Source: Candidatus Limicola stercorigallinarum (GTDB lineage Bacteria > Actinomycetota > Coriobacteriia > Coriobacteriales > Coriobacteriaceae). From it: a stretch of 64,000 nucleotides of DNA. The stretch is taken from the NCBI GenBank assembly GCA_018711625.1, contig DVID01000020.1:28384-92383 (forward strand), read 5' to 3'. Positions 59,815-64,000 of the stretch are shown piece by piece. The translations under genes and the position numbers were made by a program. The stretch's first letter is position 1. Each line of letters starts with the position of its first letter. Below the pieces are notes generated by a model. It saw only the letters and a list, made by a program, of their open reading frames with translations. It searched no databases and had not been told where the DNA came from.

Positions 59815-61437
59815 CTAGTCGGTGAGGCGGGGGAAGAGGGCAGACCCCTTTTCCACCGCGGCACCGCCAGCGAGGCCACCCCAAACGCAGGCGGCGGCGA
59901 GGTCGTTCGTAGGCTCAACCGGCAGCGAGAGACGGCGACGCACTTCGGCCGAGATGTTCGGCATAAAGGGCTCGTACAGCTCTGCCGCGATGCGGATAAC
60001 CTCAAGCAAGTTCCAGATAACCTGCGCAAGCTCGTCGGCGCGGGCAGGATCCTTGGCAAGCGCCCAGGGCGCCATGTCCTCGATGTAGTGGTTTGCTGCC
60101 GAAACAATGGAGAGCACCTCCGCCGCCGCAGCGGTGTAGTCAAACTGCTCCATGTGCTTGGCATAGCGCTCAACGATGCCGTCGCAGGCGTCTTTCAGCG
60201 GCGAGGGATCGTTGTAGTTGGCGGGACGCACCGGCGAGCATCCGTCAAAGTACTTCGCACTCATGTTGAGCGTGCGGCTTACCAGGTTGCCCCAGCTGTT
60301 GGCAAGGTCGGCGTTGTAAACCTGACGCATGCGGCCCCACGAAATGGGCGCATCCGTGCCGTGCACCACGTCGCTCATGAAGTAGTAGCGGTACGCCTCA
60401 ACACCTAGAAGGTCGACAACCTCTTCGGGAGCAATCACGTTACCGCGGCTCTTACTCATCTTCTCAACCTTGCCCGTCTCCTCGTTGCGCACGGTCAGAA
60501 AGCCGTGCACAAACACGCGCTCGGGCAAAGGAAGTCCAGCGGCCATGAGCAGCGCCGGCCAGATAACACAGTGGAAGCGAATGATGTCCTTGCCCACCAC
60601 ATGCACCTGCGCAGGCCAACGGAAGGCCAGCTCATCGGCAGCTTCGTCGCCCTCGGCACCATAGCCCACGGCCGAGAGGTAGTTGATGAGGGCATCCACC
60701 CACACATAGGCAACGTGCTTCTCGTCAAAGGGGAACGGCACGCCCCAATCAAACGTGGAGCGGCTAATGGAAAGATCCTTGAGGCCGCCCTTCACAAACG
60801 AGATCACTTCGTTGCGGCGCGTCTCGGGCTGAATGAAGTCGGGGTGCGCCTCGTAGAAGTCAAGCAGCGGCTGCTGGAAGGCAGAAAGCTTGAAGAACCA
60901 GCTCTCCTCCTTGATGCGCTCGAGCGGACGATCACAATCCGGGCACATCGGATGCTCGGGGTCGGCCGGCGCCTCGCCCGCTGCCACGCGCTCTTCCTCG
61001 TGGTGGTGCACCTGAGTCTCGGTGAAATACGTCTCGTCGGGGCGGCAATACCAGCCATCATAGGCATCTTTGTAGATATAGCCGTTGTCGAGGAGCGTCT
61101 GCAAAAACTTCTGCACACCTGCAATGTGACGGGGCTGTGTGGTGCGGATGAAGTCGTCATTGGAGATGTCGAGCGTCTTCCACAAGTCGCGGAATGCCGG
61201 CTCCATGGAGTCGCACCACGCCTGCGGGGAGTCAAACCCATTTTTCTCGGCGGCCTCGGCCACCTTCTCGCCGTGCTCGTCCATGCCGGTGAGGAATTTC
61301 ACATCACGGCCGCATGCACGCTGGAACCGCGCCTGAACGTCGGCAAGCACCGTGCAATACGCCGTGCCCAGATGCGGCCTGGCGTTGACGTAATAGATGG
61401 GCGTCGTGATGTAGAAGGAAGGTTTCGTATGCTCCAT
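59815..61437 (-). CDS. metG: Methionyl-tRNA synthetase
   Basis: This 540-aa enzyme charges tRNA(Met). It has the class I HIGH-like motif ARPHLGTAY, one zinc knuckle MCPDCDRPL, catalytic KMSKSRGN at about residue 325 and the typical WVDALINYLSAVGY and YYFMSDV segments. The C-terminal tRNA-binding EMAPII-like domain is absent, as in many short bacterial forms. GAGGA is about 12 bases before the ATG at 61437. The mRNA continues to rsmA and tatD. Confidence 0.97.
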   Translation of the reverse strand: MEHTKPSFYITTPIYYVNARPHLGTAYCTVLADVQARFQRACGRDVKFLTGMDEHGEKVAEAAEKNGFDSPQAWCDSMEPAFRDLWKTLDISNDDFIRTTQPRHIAGVQKFLQTLLDNGYIYKDAYDGWYCRPDETYFTETQVHHHEEERVAAGEAPADPEHPMCPDCDRPLERIKEESWFFKLSAFQQPLLDFYEAHPDFIQPETRRNEVISFVKGGLKDLSISRSTFDWGVPFPFDEKHVAYVWVDALINYLSAVGYGAEGDEAADELAFRWPAQVHVVGKDIIRFHCVIWPALLMAAGLPLPERVFVHGFLTVRNEETGKVEKMSKSRGNVIAPEEVVDLLGVEAYRYYFMSDVVHGTDAPISWGRMRQVYNADLANSWGNLVSRTLNMSAKYFDGCSPVRPANYNDPSPLKDACDGIVERYAKHMEQFDYTAAAAEVLSIVSAANHYIEDMAPWALAKDPARADELAQVIWNLLEVIRIAAELYEPFMPNISAEVRRRLSLPVEPTNDLAAACVWGGLAGGAAVEKGSALFPRLTD

Positions 61438-61677
61438 GGTGGCACGATCCTCTTCTGGTCGAGCGTTATTGGGATGGGGCATCGCGCAAGAGCGCGATTC
61501 AGCAGGCACGTTGCCCGTGAATCCTTAAGCTCAAACGAGATGCACAACCTGCCATTTTAGCGTAAACCCATCGCGCCTGCCGCAGAGCGCGCAGAGGGGA
61601 GAGCTGAGGCAAACGAGAGCATGGGAATGCATGCCGCGTTGGCGTAGGCGCGCTCAGGCTCTAAGCCATGCGTTGCC

Positions 61678-62583
61678 TTAGCCTTGCAGCTCAAGCACTA
61701 GGTGGTACACGTCGCGGCGCCGGCGCGAGTAGCGCTGGGAAAGACGCTTGGCAATGCCGCTTGCCGGCTCACCGGCAGCGAGTGCCTCTGCAACGTCACG
61801 GCGGAGCGCCTCATCGGGGTCTTCCGCCGCAACGGGCAAAACAACATCCTCGTCGGCCGACGGTGGCGCTACCACCACAACCATCTCGCCCCGCAGCTCG
61901 CCCCGCTCATGCACAAGCTCGGCAAGCTCAACTGCCTCGGCGCGAAGCACCTCTTCATGCAACTTAGTGAGCTCGCGACAAAGCGCCACCACACGCCCTG
62001 AGAAAACAGCAGCTATGGTGTCAAGCGTTGATGCGACCCGATGCGGAGACTCATAGAACACAAGCGCCCCCGGCACCGTAGCCAGCCGCTCAAGGCGGCG
62101 CTGACGCTCCCCCGTCTTGCGCGGCAAAAAGCCCTCAAAGAAAAAATGATCGCAGGCAATACCCGATGCCACTAGCGCCGTCACACATGCCGAGGGCCCC
62201 GGAATAACATCAACGGGCACATCCGCTTCACGCGCAGCATCAACGAGCACCTGCCCCGGATCAGAAATTGCCGGCATACCGGCGTCAGACGCAAACGCAA
62301 TGCGCTCGCCCGCCTGCATGCGTGAGATAAGATCGGGCGTACGCGCGGCAATCACATGCTCATCAAGCCGCATGAGCGGCTTGGAAATACCCGCATGGGC
62401 GAGCAGCTTCGCGGTGACGCGCGTGTCTTCACAACAGATAAGGTCCGCCGCGGCAAAGGTTTGCGCGGCGCGAGGTGAAAAATCGCCCAGGTTGCCAATG
62501 GGCGTACCCACTACCGAAAGCCCGCCTCCCGCGGAAGCGATACCTGCCGCATCCAGCGCCATACCAGCTGTATTCTCCCCCAT
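61678..62583 (-). CDS. rsmI: 16S rRNA (cytidine1402-2'-O)-methyltransferase RsmI
   Basis: This 301-aa SAM-dependent tetrapyrrole-methylase-fold protein has LSVVGTPIGNLGDFSPRA, ICCEDTRVT, AFASDAGMPAISDPGQ and GPSACVTALVASG, and FFEGFLPRKTGER typical of RsmI. A C-terminal helical part (SGIAKRLSQRYSRRRRDVY) is present. TGGAG precedes the ATG at 62583; an upstream start at 62616 is less likely. It lies 10 bases downstream of the GH5-like gene. Confidence 0.95.
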   Translation of the reverse strand: MGENTAGMALDAAGIASAGGGLSVVGTPIGNLGDFSPRAAQTFAAADLICCEDTRVTAKLLAHAGISKPLMRLDEHVIAARTPDLISRMQAGERIAFASDAGMPAISDPGQVLVDAAREADVPVDVIPGPSACVTALVASGIACDHFFFEGFLPRKTGERQRRLERLATVPGALVFYESPHRVASTLDTIAAVFSGRVVALCRELTKLHEEVLRAEAVELAELVHERGELRGEMVVVVAPPSADEDVVLPVAAEDPDEALRRDVAEALAAGEPASGIAKRLSQRYSRRRRDVYHLVLELQG

Positions 62584-62593
62584 CGCCACTCCA

Positions 62594-63658
62594 TCAATCG
62601 AGCATGGCGCGCTCAAGCGTGCCTAACGCCACGCGCGCATCCCACGCCGCAATGCGGCGCTCCGTCTTCCACGTTTGGAAAAACCAACCGCGCGCTTTGG
62701 CGAATGATGCCATCTGGTTGGCGATGAACACACGCTCGTAAGCCGCACGGCCCTCGGGCGTTACTGAGGCGTTGGAGAACACCGCTGCGCCCGACCACTC
62801 TCCCACGATGACGGGGAACCCCGCATGCCTACCTTCGTCGATGAGGCGTCGGTTGCGGGCAATAGCGCGTGAGAGGCCATGCGGGCTCGTGATGTCCTGA
62901 GCATTTGCATCGCGATAGTGATAGAGGTGAATGTCCATGCACACACCGTCGTACTGCTTGCCCCGCATAAAATGCTTCCAGGCATCCGGGTGGCCCGAGG
63001 CAGAAAACACCACGAGCTTGTCCGGAGCCATGTACGCCCGCAGGAGCTCATAGGCATCGCGGTAGAAATTGCGCAGGTAGTGGCTGGGGATACCCTCAGT
63101 CATAGAGAAGAGGTTCTTGCGCACACTCATGATGGGCGAGTCAAGAAGCTCGATACCCAGAAGAACATCGCTGGAGCCGTAACGAGCAGCGAGGCGCTCG
63201 AGCGTGCTCAGGGCAATATGCCGACCGTTCGTGGACGAATGCCAGTCCGCGGCTGCATGCAATGCCGCAGCGGGATCGTTGGAATCCCCCTGGCCGCCCG
63301 GTACAGTGGCAAGATCGAGGAGGACCATCATGTGGTACTTTTCCGACCACTCAAATGCACGGTCGATATAGTCCACCACAGGAATGTGAACCTCTGCATC
63401 GCCCTGCGAGCCAAAGGCATACCACGGAACCGGCAGGCGCACCGCGTTGAGCCCCACCGCCGCCATCCGGCGAAAATCGTCCTCGGAGATGAAGGTCTCG
63501 TAGTGCTGGCGAATATGCTCGTTGTACACCGTCGCACCCAGAGCCTGCTGCAACTCGGCATCGTTGGACGCGCCCGTTGCCGCGAAGAGCGACGGCATGA
63601 CCCATGGTTCGGGAATGAACCAGCCAGATAGGTTGACGCCACGGATTCTCTCGAGCAT
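62594..63658 (-). CDS. GH5-like glycoside hydrolase with altered acid/base position
   Basis: This 354-aa protein has the GH5 layout (RIRGVNLSGWFIPEPWV, AVGLNAVRLPVPWYAFG, HMMVLLDLATVPGGQGD, YDGVCMDIHLYHY) and the nucleophile-like glutamate in PVIVGEWSGA. The acid/base segment, usually NEP, reads E170-L-L-D173-S174-P175, so the catalytic glutamate is a serine. It may be inactive on polysaccharide, act as a binding protein, or use another acid. No signal peptide is seen, so it is cytoplasmic. AAGGAGG lies 6 bases before the ATG at 63658. It is the first gene before rsmI, metG, rsmA and tatD. Confidence 0.75.
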   Translation of the reverse strand: MLERIRGVNLSGWFIPEPWVMPSLFAATGASNDAELQQALGATVYNEHIRQHYETFISEDDFRRMAAVGLNAVRLPVPWYAFGSQGDAEVHIPVVDYIDRAFEWSEKYHMMVLLDLATVPGGQGDSNDPAAALHAAADWHSSTNGRHIALSTLERLAARYGSSDVLLGIELLDSPIMSVRKNLFSMTEGIPSHYLRNFYRDAYELLRAYMAPDKLVVFSASGHPDAWKHFMRGKQYDGVCMDIHLYHYRDANAQDITSPHGLSRAIARNRRLIDEGRHAGFPVIVGEWSGAAVFSNASVTPEGRAAYERVFIANQMASFAKARGWFFQTWKTERRIAAWDARVALGTLERAMLD

Positions 63659-63977
63659 TGCTGCCTCCTTCGCTCCGAATTGGCGTGGTGTTTCAGTATA
63701 GCCCATGCGGTGGAACAGACCCCGTGCAGGGTTAGACTTGAATGTGACGCACATTGCGGGCACAAGCCCCTGGATTGGAAAACCACGAGCAGCTGGTTGA
63801 CTCAGGCATAACGCGCAGCCAGACGCTGTGATGTTACGGCACCTCAGCTTCTGACAATCATGGGGAAACCTCCCAGACTTACCCGATACCCCACTTTTTT
63901 GAAAAGTCGTTCAGGAAAAGGGTTGACCGAAATGTTGATTTTGATATAGTTAACGAGCTGCGAAACGCAGTCGACAC
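63659..63977. other. Divergent region between the GH5-like gene and a tRNA gene
   Basis: About 320 bases without a gene. The right half contains the tRNA promoter. The rest shows only a T-run (about 63894-63900) beside GAAAAGTCG, with no clear structure. Confidence 0.5.
63923..63950 (+). promoter_or_regulatory. Promoter of the tRNA gene
   Basis: TTGACC (63923-63928) and TATAGT (63945-63950) are spaced 16 bases, 27 bases before the tRNA start. Confidence 0.7.
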
Positions 63978-64000
63978 GGTCAGATAGCTCAGTTGGTAGA
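63978..64000 (+). tRNA. 5' part of a tRNA gene, possibly tRNA-Phe
   Basis: GGTCAGATAGCTCAGTTGGTAGA has the form of a tRNA 5' half: a 7-base acceptor strand, TA, then the D-stem and loop AGTTGGTA. The window ends before the anticodon, so identity is a guess based on the acceptor sequence. Confidence 0.8.

Overview
The window comes from a GC-rich (roughly 60%) anaerobic actinobacterium of class Coriobacteriia. Collinsella or a close relative is the best guess. This rests on gene content and style: GatCAB transamidation, pyruvate formate-lyase fermentation, rubrerythrin, a fructose-type PTS, a two-subunit transketolase, Hsp90, and strong Shine-Dalgarno sequences with frequent GTG/TTG starts. It is inferred from family recognition, not from a database search.

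Layout. 1-1860: gatC-gatA-gatB (gatB runs off the left edge). 2006-3400: a GC-rich, metal-ligand-poor M24 protein. 3401-4234: an intergenic stretch with a 201-bp palindromic element. 4235-13378: DNA repair and oxidative stress (mfd; rmuC-nth; a membrane protein; rubrerythrin; a cluster-less MutY-like glycosylase coupled to an Rrf2 regulator). 13549-18209: fermentation (pflA, panE, and a pyruvate formate-lyase split into a 698-aa body and an 83-aa glycyl-radical protein). 18837-27600: an accessory module on the minus strand made of two related FAD oxidoreductases, a ROK regulator with two textbook ROK operators, an anion transporter, a HyuA-type protein without HyuB, and an HExxH protein. A likely structured RNA lies upstream of hyuA. 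27997-29745: SPFH, YbjQ and ribbon-helix-helix genes. 30146-32554: an ABC-2 exporter. 32750-36863: a BceAB-like ABC system with a YxeA-like protein and two tiny membrane proteins. 37062-38156: a Nudix-Vsr fusion. 38997-41973: htpG and a GNAT acetyltransferase. 42265-49885: a carbohydrate operon (PTS EIIBC, GatZ/KbaZ, EIIA, transaldolase-like aldolase, both transketolase halves) with a divergent LacI regulator. 50117-55871: pstB with a PhoBR-like pair, then a VanRS-like pair. 56046-57464: a D,D-carboxypeptidase. 57595-63658: tatD, rsmA, metG, rsmI and a GH5-like protein. A tRNA starts at 63978 and is cut by the right edge.

How the genes fit together. The PTS/GatZ/transketolase operon can bring in a ketohexose and feed it into fructose-6-phosphate and the pentose phosphate interconversions. 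PFL then yields acetyl-CoA and formate. GatZ is present without GatY, which suggests it acts alone. Several repair genes (Mfd, Nth, the MutY-like protein, RmuC, Nudix-Vsr) and rubrerythrin suit an oxygen-sensitive anaerobe.

The most unusual items are the Nudix-Vsr fusion, the split PFL, the HyuA/HExxH/FAD/ROK module with its RNA-like leader, and a set of at least six long-stem palindromic elements (66-201 bp) lying only in intergenic gaps. I found no CRISPR array, transposase, prophage or restriction system.
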